Shown here in pieces: positions 42,701-57,700 of a DNA stretch of 64,000 nucleotides. Numbering within the stretch: position 1 is the first letter of the stretch; the number at the start of each line of letters is the position of its first letter. The position numbers and the translations under genes are program-made. Source of the DNA: Apostichopus japonicus (taxonomy: Eukaryota > Echinodermata > Holothuroidea > Aspidochirotida > Stichopodidae); NCBI RefSeq assembly GCF_037975245.1, contig NC_092578.1, positions 2,916,001 through 2,980,000 of the forward strand. Direction: 5' to 3'. The notes beneath the pieces were generated by a model. That model saw only the letters and a list, made by a program, of their open reading frames with translations. It was not told the origin of the DNA and searched no databases.

Positions 42701-45700
42701 AAAACAATTACCATGTTGCAGTCTTCAAACTGATATCACTTCCAAGTAGCAAACTTTACTTTACGCTCAGAGAAAAATACCAATGGGTTTACTTCATTGC
42801 CTATTTACACAGCAAATTTCCGTAGCGCACATCACAGACAGGATTTCAAAGTAAATCAGTCTATCCTGAAACTAAAATCAATGTTTCACAATTGTATTAA
42901 CCCAAAACTGCAAATAACAGGCATCTAGGAGGTAATCAAAATATAAATTACTCTTAAAATAGTTCAATTTGAACAAACTGACATATTGTTAAGTAAACCC
43001 CCCAAAATTTTTTGGGCAAAAGCAAAACTAATAAATAAATTCATTATACCAAAAAAAAATCTTCGTAATTACCTTGAAGTGCATGAGAGAAAGCTCTGTT
43101 TTGCCATCTTCTGCCTGACGATATTGGTTAGCTTGAGTTCTTGGGCCAGTCAACCACTGTAAAACACATCAAACAGCAATGCCATAAATAATGTGATACT
43201 GTATGACAGTCTCATGAAATTGTTAGTTACTTCCAAACCAAATCAAAGTAAATGAAGATCGTGATAACTTGGGAGAAAATGGCTACTTTAACAATGTTTA
43301 TTGACTCACGCTTAGCTTTCATATGTAACAGACCAGAAACTCCCACGGCTGGCTGGCTGGGATATTACATATTTATACCAGTTTTTGTGATTGAGACAAA
43401 ATACACTGAAAACATAGAAGGCTGAACAATGATTTATATGATATTTAATATATAATATATAACATAACTATAGAATAAATACTTTTTTAAACTCCTTTGG
43501 TTTCTTGTGTTTCCTCTTTTTGACTATAAAATACTGACTTTATTAATCTTCCAAAGATTTCCTGCAGTTTTTCAAATTGAATAAACATCAATGATTTATC
43601 TTGGAATCACACGAGGCCTACATAACAGGGTTTATGCGCTGATAAAATCTTGGAAACTTTTAAAGGCCGACTTTAAAAGCCGTTGAGGAATGAAGACCGA
43701 ATTTACCTTTGGATTTCCATGGTTTCTGACATCCATCTGAGCAAAAGAGCAGACATCGCCCACGCCGATTACCTCCACGGTAAAGTTACGATAAAAGTCA
43801 ACGATATCTAACGCTCGCGGCCGCAGTTGGAAAATGAGTATGAAAGGTGTGACTATAGGGCTAAGTAATTCCTCGATGACATGCATCTATCGAAAATGGG
43901 GGAAAAAAAGAAAAAGATTAAAATTTATTTATAATTATACCAGCACTACTGGCTACTAAAAGGCTGCTAAACAAGACCATCTATTTTAGTATGGGATCCA
44001 TGGACCCCATGGGGTTTATGTGAAAGTTGGGGAGGCTGAGTAGAATTCGTCATGTCCCCCTAGGAGCCCATGGATGTAACAAAGGTTGAGCACCTAGCCT
44101 CAAAGAATAAAACTGAAATGAAGTTGAAGATTTACAATCTTGTTTGAGGACAAGGGCCCATCACAGGACTTTACAACTTACCCCCTGGGCATTGGTTAAC
44201 TTGTCATACCCACACACCAAAGTGTGCGCAATTCAAACAATCCCTCCTAGGGACACTACAGTGCACCACATCTACTATGTGTCCCCTGGGGGACTTCCCA
44301 TAGGGTGCAGCGACAGACCGGCGCACGCAACTATATCTACAAGTTACCCTCGCAAGTCCCCATTTATACACCTGGGAGAAGAGAGGCGAATGGTGATAAA
44401 AGTGCCTTACCGTAGAACACAACTTACTACTGATCTGGCCAGAACTCCAACCTGCAAACTTTAGATCACAAGTCCACTGCTGTAACCACTTGACCACAAC
44501 ACTATCGAGTTGAGTTCATAGCTAACCATATCAATAGATTCCACTACTGTGAAAGACCCTCTCCTTCCCCATCTCGCCCACCTCTATACACTAATCAGGA
44601 CCCTAAGCAATGACTGAACGAAGCTTAGGCTCACCCTTAGAACATTTTACCAATTTACACAACATAATGAATATTCATGGCAGGGGAAGGGGAAGGGGAT
44701 TGGTGTTATTTGTTTTATTTTTATCACTACTGTTTATAATTATGTATATTTTATCTCCTTTTTGTTCACAGAGTAATCCATTTTTCAGTTTTTCATCTCA
44801 CATCCTTTCCCATTAATGATTTCCATGTTCCTATCACACTGTTCTCTTCATATGATATGACAAACATTTACTGCATAAGGTAACTATTAGTACATGGTAA
44901 GAAGTTTAAAAGTAAAAATAATAATCAGCAGTTACTTTTACGACGCTTAAGCGACCACAAATGTGGGAGAAACCCGCAAGGGCTTATATATTATATTAAC
45001 TTACAAGTCGGGTGGCTTCCAATTCAACATTTTAACTCAAATTTGGAATCTTTTTTTTTTAATTTAGAAATTCATTTCAGATGGGAAAACCGTAGATTGC
45101 TCTTGGATGAGAAACCAACCTTACTATGACGCGGCCGGGTATCGAACCCGAAACCTCCCGAGGCTAAGCTTCGTTACTTTAAATGCCACTGTCTTTATCA
45201 ACTCATCCACAGCACCGGTATAAATGTAGCAAGCGAATACAATAATTTCCTTAATTGATTAATAGCAAATATTCACACCAAACCATACTTACAATCTTAT
45301 ACTGAAATAGCTGGGAGAATTCCGAGCGAACTTTATATGTGTGAGCCTGTCTCTTCCAGGAATCTGGAATATAATGGATCTGGGCTAAGATACTTGTCAG
45401 GAGGACTTCTGGACACCAAATTAAGTTCTGTTGAAACAATGTAATAATTTATCAGATATTAATTGTCTTAGCAATTAAGTATTACTGTAAATGTTTTAAC
45501 TTTTATAACAAAAGAGAATAATTTGAACGTTAGTCAGTAGTTAGTTAGACATATCTTTGGTACTTCATATGATGTAATACCTGAATTTTGAAATGTTAAG
45601 TGTCCCTTGTCCCCCCTTCTGAAGGGTTTACAGGGCAGGGGGGGGGCCCTGGGATACACAAGCTTCAACTGATACCAAAAATTTCTACCAACTAGCTATA

Positions 45701-48700
45701 CATGAGAAAACATCAATAAAAGGTAAGGAATGCTTGCTATACATTTCAACAACGTATCTTGTTTTGATCAACATTATGTTTGCAGCTAACATTTAGTACC
45801 ACAATGTAAATTCAAATGAGAGGGCCTGCTCTCCCCCCCCCCAGGGCCCCACCCTGGATACACCCTTGCATTGTATTCATAACAAACACCATCATCAGAG
45901 CTAGGATCTCACTCTCATTAGCTATAACTGCTACCGATGATGACAACAACCAAAGCATCACAAATAATTACGTCGGACTGGCAAAATGTGTTTGGGTGAA
46001 TAGTGACAGCCAGGGATCACGTTCCAGTAATATTTCACACTACCAAGAAAGCAGCAGGGGATGGGGGGGGGGAAGAAGTTTGGCTTTTTGTTGGCTGCAC
46101 GTACAGGCAAATATAACAAAAACACATGTTTACTTAAAAGATCAGTTTGAATATGGAAATGAACAAACCTCGTCTGGGATCAATGTCCTGCAAACTGTGA
46201 CGGCAACACCTACCGAATTGATGAAAAAAAAAAAACTTTTTTTTTACTGAGACGATATTTGGTCATTTGCTTTTATAGGTTGGGAAGTACTGACTTGATC
46301 AAATAAAATAAAATATGAGAAAAAATGAAAAAAAGGTTGATTTATAACCATAAACATGTTAAAATTATGAAAATGTCTTTGACAAAAGTGCTTCTCCACA
46401 TGAAGAAATGACAGCATAAAATAGAGCTTTGCTTGTCACAGATTCCACGATAAAGAGCATTTTATGAGGTGCAAAACAATACACGGTTATGTAGATGACA
46501 TAACACGGTTTAAAATTTCTTTTTAATTGATTAATTTATGCATCCATATGATGGATGGATTTATTGATTGATTGATTGGCAAATGCAGAAATGCAGATAA
46601 TATCACTCACTTAGCAGTGTCATAGTGGTGAGGATGTTTGTCAATAACAGTCAGAATAATGAGCACAGCCAATACTGAACCAGCAAAGTATGTATTGATT
46701 AATTTATTCATGCAATGATGGATTGAGTAATTGATTGGCAAATACCGATAATATCACTCACCTAACAGTGTCATAGTTGTGAGAACATGTTCCACAGTGA
46801 GGACATCTTCGTCAATAACAGTCAGAATAATGAGCACAGCCAACACCGAACCAGCAAAAAATGTAACATTCCTAGAAAAAGCCCAAAATTAAGGTTATCC
46901 TTAAAACTGATGGCAGATTACATTCTTTGAAATTCTATTCTTATCTTTGAAAAAAAAAAAAAAAGCACTACTCAACCTCCAAGGTGTTTGTATATGTCAC
47001 AGTTCCAGATCACATCTTCTTGTTTCGGAACGATAAGAAGTAATAAAATAATGCGATGTAATTAAAAAGTTTACAGAAGTTTAAACGTTAAACAGTTTGA
47101 GTACAAAAAGTAGGCAAGAAATTGAAATGCGAAAGTTTGTACAAAGAACAGTCATTTATATCCAGAAATCTTGTTTTCAGTGACATTGGCTGATAGGTTG
47201 AGAGGAAACATAGTCATGTGATCGACACTTTAATAAGGTCACTACTAAATGGGTACTGAGAGGCTTGTAGAGCAAGTTCGTTCCAATGTGTAGGAAATTT
47301 CACAACTATCAAACAGAAAACATGAAGATATTGCTAAAAACCAATCACAGAACAATATAACAACAGTTCACAACTGCAACTGCCCAGCTTCAAAGAATCG
47401 TTTTTGTTGGAAAACAGTCGTCGAGTTTAGGTTAAGCTCACCAGTTGTCCATGTTTGTGGTACGATTAGATGACTATGGACTTTGTTGACCTATCAGAAG
47501 CTAGGTCATGACAGTTGAGTTGAGGAGGGTGGGAGGAGGGTTCGCGTTCAGTCGGTCAGTGTGTGGTCGGATTTAAGAGCAAATTTCTTTCGGTAATGCC
47601 ACCCACCTCACCCTCCCCCTTTCCCCCTTGGTAAATCCTAAAACTAGATTCCCCAGCTAATAAAACAATGGTTTGTTGATGTTATACTTACTGAGCAAAG
47701 ATTGTGACAATGTTGGAACTGAATGAGTTGAGATACTTGCTGGCAGGTTTGTATCCTCTGTTCAATCTAGGGAGGGGGATAAAAGAGACATCAAAACAGG
47801 TACAAGCAACTACCGATTACGACATCAAGAGTTGAGGAGGTGGGGGGGGGGTGTATCCTCTGTTCAATCTGGGAATAGGGGTTGAAAGAGACATCAAAAC
47901 AGGTACAAGCAATTTATTGATTATAGAATATATTATAGATTATGATACCAAGAGGGTTAAAGTACCAGGAGTAGTAACAACAGCAAATCACAACAAAGTT
48001 CTTAAATTTTACACATATGCCCCTCTACTGCTTGAACCTCATCAAAAGAAAGAAAATCAAAATTGTAAAGCTGAAGAATAGTCTTATAAAATCCATTTGG
48101 TGTGCTTCTCAGACCAGTCTTGCATCTTTATACGCTACTTAAATTTTAATCAGTTTACGAATATGGTTAAAACTTACATAACGACAAACTTAACAGATCA
48201 AAGGTCATTCTACAATCGATTCATGAATGGGTTAATTCTTTGCTAGTTCTTCAAGACAAAAATATCGACAAATCATTGAAAAACTATTTCACTCCTACAC
48301 CCTAAGGGCTAAATGTCGTGCATACGGACAAGATCAAACATTCATCTCGTACCGTCGTAAAAACCATGGTGGGAGAGATTTTTAGAAAAAAATTTCCTCT
48401 GTTTAGCTTACCTTGCTTGGAATTCATGATCTAGTTCATTGAAATGTCTCAAGTAAAGTCTAGCATAGAGAGACCTTGAAGAAGGAAAGAAAAAAAAAGG
48501 GAAACTTAATATTGTCAATCGAGACAAGATGACATCATTCACTCTGCGGTTGCCAGACGCATTCTCAAAATATCACACAAACATAAGAAAAAAAAAGAAA
48601 AAAAAGGATGATATCTTCCCATACAAAGTGTTATGAGGATGTGATGTTGATCTAAGGATACAGAAAGTTTCCACCAATTTTTGTTTTAATCAGTAATAAA

Positions 48701-51700
48701 ATCACCTTTAACATTGCTATTTGAAAAAAAAGCGCCCATTAGATATTTATTTCTTTTTTTTTTTCTTTTCTATGGTCACAGATCCACAGTCAACACCATG
48801 AAGACTGAGACCCCAGTTGGAGAACACTTTAACCTTCCCAACTATACCATTAACGACATGTCCCTACAGGGGATTGAATCCTTAGATAGCCCCCCTGCCC
48901 TAGTACAAATCAGCAGAGGGAGGCTGTGGATGCAACGCCTTCGCACCATTCAACCTCATGGGCTCAACAGGAAGGACATGACTAACTTTTCTTCTGTCCC
49001 CCCCTCCATCTCCCCTTGTTCCCCCCCCCCACATCACTCCTCGTCTCACAGCTCTCTTCCACCCTTTTTTCTCCACACCTTTCTATCTTTGTCCTTCTCC
49101 AGTTTATTCCCTAACCCTTTCCCTTTATCCTCTGTTTGTCCCTCCACTGTTTATCTCCTACCTCTCCTCTTCCCCTCTTCTCTATATCCCTTGTCTACTT
49201 ATCCCCTTACATCTATCTCTTTGTGTTCACCATGCTCATTATTAACCTGTCTGTATTCTGTGTGTGTTTTTGTCCCTTCTGTTACTGTTACTTGTCATTT
49301 AGCCTCTGTAGAAGATCCTGCTAGGATCGAAACGTCAGGCCAACTTACCTTTACACATTAGATATTTTCACATAAATAAATGAGAACATCAAAAGGAAGT
49401 ATTAATAGATATTACAGGAAATGATCTCACCATTTCCTGGCTCCTAAGGCAGAGGGTTCTCGTTTGATCAGCTCTGCGTAGCTGAAGAATGAGTACAGAA
49501 TCTGCCAGAGTGATATGAATGGTGCAAGAAGCAGATTAGCTAATCCGACCCAAAGTATCGTTCTTGATAATCTGAAAAGAAAAAGGAAAGTCTTATGAAC
49601 TTTACACCCAGGTGTATAAATGGGGACTTGTGAGGTGACTTGTAAAAATAGTTGCGTGCGCCGGTTTGTGGCTGCCACCCTATAGGAAGTCCCCCAGGGG
49701 ACACGTGGCTGTGGTGCACTGTGGTGCACAGTGGTGGCCCAGGAGAGATTGTTTGAATTGTGCACACTTTGGTGTGTAGGTGTGACAAGTTACCAATGAC
49801 CAGGGTTAAGTACAGCGCGGCGAGACTTACTTGTAAGTTGCGCTATATAAGAACTGTTAATTATTATTATTATTATTTACACATAGTTACAAAAACAAAA
49901 CATTTTCACATTTGTTTTTTTCTCTTTCTTTATTCCTCACAATATTGATTATCTACATGCTACACACTCAATTGGATTCATTGTGTTGAGATTTCATTAG
50001 CAGCGTCTCCCTGGTTACTCTCTTTAAAGGTAGTCTGTATAGGCCCCAAATTATAGCACACTATAATTGCTAGAAGTTTTTCAAAAAGTACTTTCCTGGA
50101 GGTCTTTACTCTCCAAATTGTTCTCAGACATTTTTAAAGAACACACAAGATGACTGAATGTCCTAGTGAGGAAAATTTCCTCAAAGGTTGTAATAAAAAC
50201 AGTTTTAAAGAATATTGACCCAAGGTGACCATATTTGAATATCTAGCATATTTGGGGCCAATACAGCATAGCATACCTTTTAACTGAATATTTAAATCAC
50301 AACTGCTTGACGAGACACAATTATTTGGATATAAATCACACTGACGTGAACTTTTTAATAATTTTCCTGAAAATTGCAATTTTTTAAAGGAAGCCTTCAT
50401 CAGTGCAGTTAGTAGCCTGTACATCTTACCCTCTTACGGCAAAATATGGCCAACAAATAATTGACAGGGTTTAGTATCGAAACATCTAGCATTCTGTGTA
50501 CAACATTAATGACAGAAAAACATGGAATAAAAAAGAGATAACACTTGCTTATCTCACAGTAAACGATATATAAATCTACTCACTGTTTTGCTAACTCTTC
50601 TCGTTTAGACTTAGCTGCTGGTTTGTAGTCCTCCTTAAGCTCCCAGTAATTCTTGAACGGTGCCCAAGGTCCCCCTATCGTCAAATCAATAAAGTAGATA
50701 ATAAAGTACGAAGGAGAAATTATGAATGGACAGAGGACAGACAGACAGACAAATGGACAGACGGATTTGATGGGAAGAGAAAATTTACAAAGGTCATGTC
50801 TCAATTATGTCCTGCAATTTTCATGTTTAAAACTTTTAAAAATATATTATTATGTAGAAGTTTTCACTCTCCAAATGAATCCAGGATAGTGGGGGGTTTT
50901 AAATTTCTATCAAAAAATACTTTTTTTATTGGGGGGGGGGGGGTGTGTGTGGCAGTAAAATTTCTTATTAACATATGAATATGGCTGACCATTATTTGAC
51001 ATCCTAGCATATTTTATGGGTCAATACAGATGAGCTTTAAAATACTTAATTTTTCTAAATTTCATTTCCAAAAAGAAAAACCATTCTCCTTTTACCACCG
51101 GGTTCATGCTAGTAATATGGAAACCATGTTCAATACAAACAATACGAAGGATTAAAACTCACCACAAAAGATGAAATTAAGTCGCAACAGTTTAATAATA
51201 ACTAATTTGTGTATGGAATAAAGGGTATTTGTATTATATACTGCTGTAGGTTTTGGAAAGTGGATTTATGTATTTCATTCAAAAGTTGCACACACCAATA
51301 CCTATTCTAATGGCCTAAATTACCTCTACTAGTACCGATTGTGTATCAAGTCTACTGTTATGTTACTATAATATTGCTACCCAGACCAACCTCACAGAAT
51401 ATGAAAATCTCACCGCCATCCTCCCACTCCCCCCCCCCCTCCAACACTCACACCCAACCCACCCACATTTTTCTGAGATACAATCCACCCTATGATGGCA
51501 GACATTAAGGGACAGATCCAGGTTATTACAGCCACCATATTTTTTCACCATTTTGTTTATAGGATAAAATACGCAACGTTGCATCTTGACCTGAAATTTT
51601 AATTCAGTGTCAATAAATGCATTTTTCCTGGATCAAATTTGTATCAAATTTAACAGCGAGAGCAACCATAATGCTACCCTAACAACGTCTAAGAAAAGAC

Positions 51701-54700
51701 ATTTAGGTCCTCATCTTTGCATTGGTATTAATATTAGGCTTTGTAAGAATTAATCAAATATCAAACTTACAAAATAAAATCATCTCTAGGTTGTATTTCA
51801 GGCCATTGGTAACAAAGACTCTGAAAGGAAGAAAATTGTGATAATTTATCAACAAATCAATGTTATATCCTTTAAATATCAATACTCATTGAGCCATGAT
51901 ACTCCCAGTCTTAACTCCTTGTAGGCACAAATACATTTGCATCCCAACCAACAGGATATGACTACTTGAGACGGGTGTGTTCATTGGCCTTTGACAGTAG
52001 TTTGACTTCCACAGAGAAATGACTTCAAATGCGACCGGGTCAGCTTAAGAGCAAATGTAGACATTGGTCTACTCTGAGCGGATATTACTTAGCCTGTAAT
52101 TATGAACCTTAAAGATTCACACTGACCGCGGCACTTATCCGAACACAGCTATTTAGTGATGACTGAAGTGAGCCTGTGGTGCCTGATAACGAGGTCGCGG
52201 TACTTCCTGCCCCCCAGAGCCTTGTGGTGCCCAGTAACGAGGTACTCCCTGCCCCCCCCCACAGGTTTTAGGCTTCCAATCATGATAAGGAAACCAAATT
52301 TTAAAGAAAATAAGACACTGTAAGTTTGTACAGTCGATGAGTACTAAACTGAACATAAATCTGTAACATATCAAATTATCAATTAATTTTCCCTTTCTCT
52401 TCTATATTCATGTCTAATTTCTCATTGCGCTCACAAAGCCAAACATTCAAGGACGTTTATGATATACTTACACCTCCCCGAGGAATGGCAAGTTGTGTTT
52501 CAGGGGCAGTAGAGATTTGTTGACCATCGCAATTGTGTAATTTTTAAAACGGAGAATTCGGTGATAAATATCTGAGAATGAACGGAGCAAAGAAAATACC
52601 ACGATCAGCTCTTAGAAAAGAGTCCGAGGTTTTTACGTTGAAGAACAATAATAACCACATTACTACACAGCTTAATAAACTGTGACACTTCAGGTTCTTA
52701 ATTTCTTGTTTATTTGTTTGTTTCTTTGCTTCTGGCACATACTGGTAAAGTAACATTGATCAAGTCCTGCAAAACTGTGCCCATCTGATACTGGGGTATA
52801 CTTATGATAGTGTTTATTTGGTTACCATAGTAACCTCACTAGTGAGGTCTTCATTTGATGACAAACAACCAGACAACAGCATTACTATATTAATAGTTAG
52901 TAGAGTTACCTTAAGCTGTTACAAGTGTAAGCAGAATTACTTAGTTCTGTTTAGTATACTGTTACTACTAGAGTTACTTTAGTTTAATAAGTAACCTAGT
53001 TTTCTAGTGTGCTTTACCCAGTCTTGATACTAATGGTTTTAGCAAAGCTACCTTGCTCTATTACTACAGTAGTTTTATAGCACAGTTAATACCTAGTTCT
53101 ATTACTAGTGTTATGGCACAGTTACCTAGTTCTATTACTAGTGTTATATGGCACAGTTACCTAGTTCTATTACTAGTGTTTTTAGCAAAGGTACCTAGTT
53201 CTGTTACTAGTGTTTTAGCACAGTTACCTATTTCTGTTACACTTATTAAGACAGTAGTTACCTAGTTCTGTTACAAGTGTATTAGCACAGTTACCTAGTT
53301 CTGTTACTAGTGTTTTAGCATAGTTACCTATTTCTGTTACACTTATTTACACAGTAGTTACCTAGTTCTATTACTAGTGTTTTAGCATAGTTACATATTT
53401 CTGTTACACTTATTTACACAGTAGCTACCTAGTTCTATTACTAGTGTTTTAGAACAGTTACCTATTTCTGTTACACTTATTTACACAGTAGTTACCTAGT
53501 TCTATTACTAGTGTTTCAGTAGAACTTTACCTATTTCTGTTACACTTATTTACAAAGTAGTTACCTAGTTCTATTACTAGTGTTTCAGCACAGTTACCTA
53601 GTTCAGTTACTAGTGTTTAGCACAGTTACCTATTTCTGTTACACTTATTTACACAGTAGTTACCTAGTTCTATTACTAGTGTTTTAGCACAGTTACCTAT
53701 TTCTGTTACACTTATTTACACAGTAGTTACCTAGTTCTATTACTAGTGTTTCAGCAGTTACCTATTTCTGTTACACTTATTTACAAAGTAGTTACCTAGT
53801 TCTATTACTAGTGTTTCAGCACAGTTACCTAGTTCTGTTACTAGTGTTTCAGCATAGTTACCTCTTTCTGTTACACTTTTATCAAGTAATTACCTTGTTC
53901 TGTTATTTAGTGTTCTAGCACAGTACCTATTTCTGTTACACTTATTTACATAGTAATTACCTTGTTCTGTTACTAGTGTTTTAGGACAGTTACCTAGTTC
54001 TGTTAGACTTATTTACACAGTAGTTACCTATTTCTGTTACACTTATTTACATAGTAATTACCTTGTTCTGTTACTAGTGTTTTAACACAGTTACATATTT
54101 CTGTTACTAGTGTTTTTAGCACAGTTACCTATTTCTGTTAGACTGATTTACACAGTAGTTACCTATTTCTGTTAGACTGATTTACACAGTAGTCACCTAT
54201 TTCTGTTAGACTTATTTACACACTAGTTTACCTAGTTCTGTTAGACTTATTTACACAGTATTTACCTAGTTCTGTCAAGTCTGCTTTGTGTATGCACATC
54301 CTCTGCTCCTTCTGGACCTGCTGAACTCTCTTCAGAACATCATGCCAGGTAAGATTAGCAAGCTCAGACTTGAAAATAGAAGAGAAAAAACAATTCCACA
54401 AATCCATAAACTTTCGAATAAAGTGAAATTAAAGCGCCTAGTTTTGCAACAGAATATTAAAAATGTTATCAATGATGAATAAAATGTCAGGCAAGTGCAA
54501 CTCATATTTTTCAATACTCATCCTTCCTAGAATATACACAGCGAGAAATTCCATTTTTGTAATATGTGGTAATCGTCAAGCACCAATACAATCTGTTCTT
54601 TACTTAATTCTGCAAGTCACATGAGGTAATATATTCTACATTGAATTTAATTGTCATCTTTCAAAAAAAAAAAAAAAATCTGTGCTCATGACACCATCTA

Positions 54701-57700
54701 TTTAAGTGTTCCACTTTTCTTTGTCATCTTGGGCAGAGACTCACAACGGATGGAATAATTTTTCTGGAAGGAAACATCTTCCAGTAAATCTTGGGTCGTT
54801 AATTGATTCATTGATTAAGTAGGTCACTGTTTATATTAGTGTTGATTCTTTTACTGAGAATCATAGATCACATATTTTGACAGAACTATTATTCAAAGTC
54901 ACTGTATTTATCACACAAACGTGCATCTTTGCTACAAATTTGCATAACAAATAAGAAAGAAACAGGCATTCCATTGTTATTGTTTTAAACATACATGAAG
55001 ATTAAAGATGATCTCTTGTAGGCTGGGATTACTAGCAAATTGTGGATGACTAATACAGGAATATTAAATAAAGAGCAGCTATATTTTAAACAAAGATCGG
55101 TTACATTATAAACAAAGAGTGGTTATATTACAAACAAAGAGCGGTTATATTTATTAACAAAGAGTGGTCATATTTAAACAAAGTGCAGTTACAGGTTATA
55201 TTATAAAAAGAGAGTGGTTATATTATAAAAAAAGAGCGGTTATATTATCAACAAAGAGAGGTTCTATTGGTTATATTTTAAACAAAGAGCGGTTATGGGT
55301 TATATTATACACAAAGAGCGGTTATATTATAAACAAAGAGTGGTTATATTTTACCGCCAACTCTACTTACAGAGGAGACTTTCAGAGCAGACAGATAAAA
55401 TGCTCTGATCTCCCAGAATTGGTAGGCATTGTACAAGACTCTTGTAAGACGATGTAACCAAAAGATACCGGCAACTAGAAGACATGTTATAAGCACCGGT
55501 GGGCGTCTGTGTGAATATTAAGTAATGAGCACATGTTATAATGTTATAATGAGCTACACGTTATAAAGCATCGGTGAGCATCTGTTTGAATATTTAGAAC
55601 GAGAAGAGATGTGAATCAGAAAATTTATAACAGCTTTGATTATTTAACAGGAGGTACAAACTCAAACCCTCATCGTTATTAAACACACCCCCTCACCCCC
55701 CCTCCTCACCCCCAGAAACCAACCCCCTTCTCACCTCACACTCTTTTCAGCCAAGAGATACAAACCTTAACGATCATCATTAATAACCCATTTGCTAGGA
55801 GATACAGTACTTTTAATGATCATCTCCCTTGTGCAAACACAGCAGGAGAAATAACATATCGATGAAGGCGACATAATGTGATATATCTATGTACACTAGA
55901 CTGAAGACTTGAACAAGTCTTTTTAAAAATAAAAATATCAAATTATAGAAATATGTCTTTAGACATACAGCAGAGTCACTGCTGCTAGCAGCAGCCATGC
56001 TCAGTACTTAAGTTCATTGGTTTGCAAATTTATGTGCAAACTGCCTGTGATTACAAATTTTAAGTTCTTACAAGAATCCTTTTGACTGGAATTGTTTTCA
56101 ATATTATACAGTTGTATCACAAAATTAGGAAAAGAATAAACATGGATAAAAACGTTTCACCGCTTGTTGGGGGACTATAATATCACACATTGGGGGGGGG
56201 GGAGTGGTTACTCCCTGAAATGACTTTAAAAATTTCATGTCTCCCAAAAATGGAAGTCAATATTTTCTTAGGCTGTTTGAACAATTTGTTCCTTACAAGC
56301 ATATATAAGTTTTTATCATATAAGAAGAGTCTGATGTTTAAGTGTACTGAAACATCTTTAAAGAAAGAACTGTTCAGGTGCATCTTACAACTTTACAAGA
56401 CTAATAAGAGAACCAGGCAGCAGACTATATACCAGAGAACTCTCCGCTCGGCAGTATTAGTCATTCGAGTGTTATTGTAGAAATGTACAACATTCCATTC
56501 CATAGAGCTCCCCTCTTCCCCCCTCCCGCCCCACACACTGTCCCTCTTTAAATGAACTTACGGAGAGAATGTCCTAACAAATATGATTTTAGAATCATTT
56601 TACTCACTCTGTTGAACACTCTTTTATGACATCAGGAATAGATATTTTCTTTTCATGATCAAACAAGGTTGCATAATCCACACATCGCAGAAGAAACAGA
56701 GAAAACAGACAGATGAATAAAAATTGCCTGTTTGGAACAAGAACGAAAGAAAGGTTTATTCCTTCGTTTCTGTGACATGATATACGGTAGGCTTCAAAAC
56801 GAGGAAAAAAAAGAAAGAGAGAAAACGGCAGAAATCTGTATTTAGATCAAAAGGGGCACTGGAAGATTACAATGGTCAACTGGAATTTAAATACTGTACC
56901 CATCCAATATTTCCTGAAAAATCTCCGGTATGAAAGGATTGAATATAAATCCCTTCGCACGCTGCCCTAGTACTACGACTCGACTCGTCCTAGTCTTCGA
57001 TTATCTTGAAGACCCACTGGACTTACAACTGACCCCCATCACACTGACTGACCGACTGATCAGCACACACGACGACTGTTTGCTGTCAACGACCGGAGCT
57101 CGTTGAGGTGACATGCAAATTAATTAACCAGTGATTCGTTACACTTTGTTCAAACTGCACAGGTGTAGTTGCGAACCACTGTACACGGTCAACTGCCAGT
57201 TGGGCAAAACAATACCAGTTCAGTTTTCCTGACTATAATTTAAAAACTGTTCAAATCTTCACTGGTGGCAGTCTTAAACACGTGCACACTTCCCGACCTA
57301 CTCTCAATTTTCCATGTCATCATTGGTCTAGTTGAACCAGGTCATGCGGGAGGCTCCATAAAGTAAAAATTTGGCGACTCCTTGATATCTTAAAGCAGAC
57401 TTGATGACAATACTTACACTAGTTCTAATATTTGACTGAGCATCATACATAAATAGCCATGATTCTGATGAAAGAGATAAATGTAAGAAACGAACAGTTA
57501 AGGAACCTCAATTGATGCTGAAAAAATATCAAACCTCTAAAAGTTCAATCTCCCAGTTTTTTTTTTGCATTTTGTGGTAAAATATTAAAATATTTGTTTT
57601 ATATAACTTGCATGTACATATCATCCGGTAAAATACTTGGCAAATTATAGACAATTTTTTCTAGAAAATTTGATAATTCAACACTAGCTGTATGATTAAT

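Noticed and set aside
45120-45222. A tRNA gene on the minus strand
   Set aside because: Box B is perfect but the rest does not fold as tRNA, and it continues into a SINE body with an ATT-rich tail.
45620-45870. Possible MITE based on GGGCCCTGGGATACAC and CCACCCTGGATACACCC motifs
   Set aside because: The two motifs are in direct rather than clear inverted arrangement, and no target duplication was found.
48714-49361. 215-residue plus-strand open frame as a host gene
   Set aside because: Its middle matches the end of a Penelope-like retroelement ORF, and the rest is pyrimidine-rich noncoding sequence inside an ATG9 intron.
53041-54275. CRISPR-like array
   Set aside because: Units are head-to-tail with no unique spacers, and the genome is eukaryotic.
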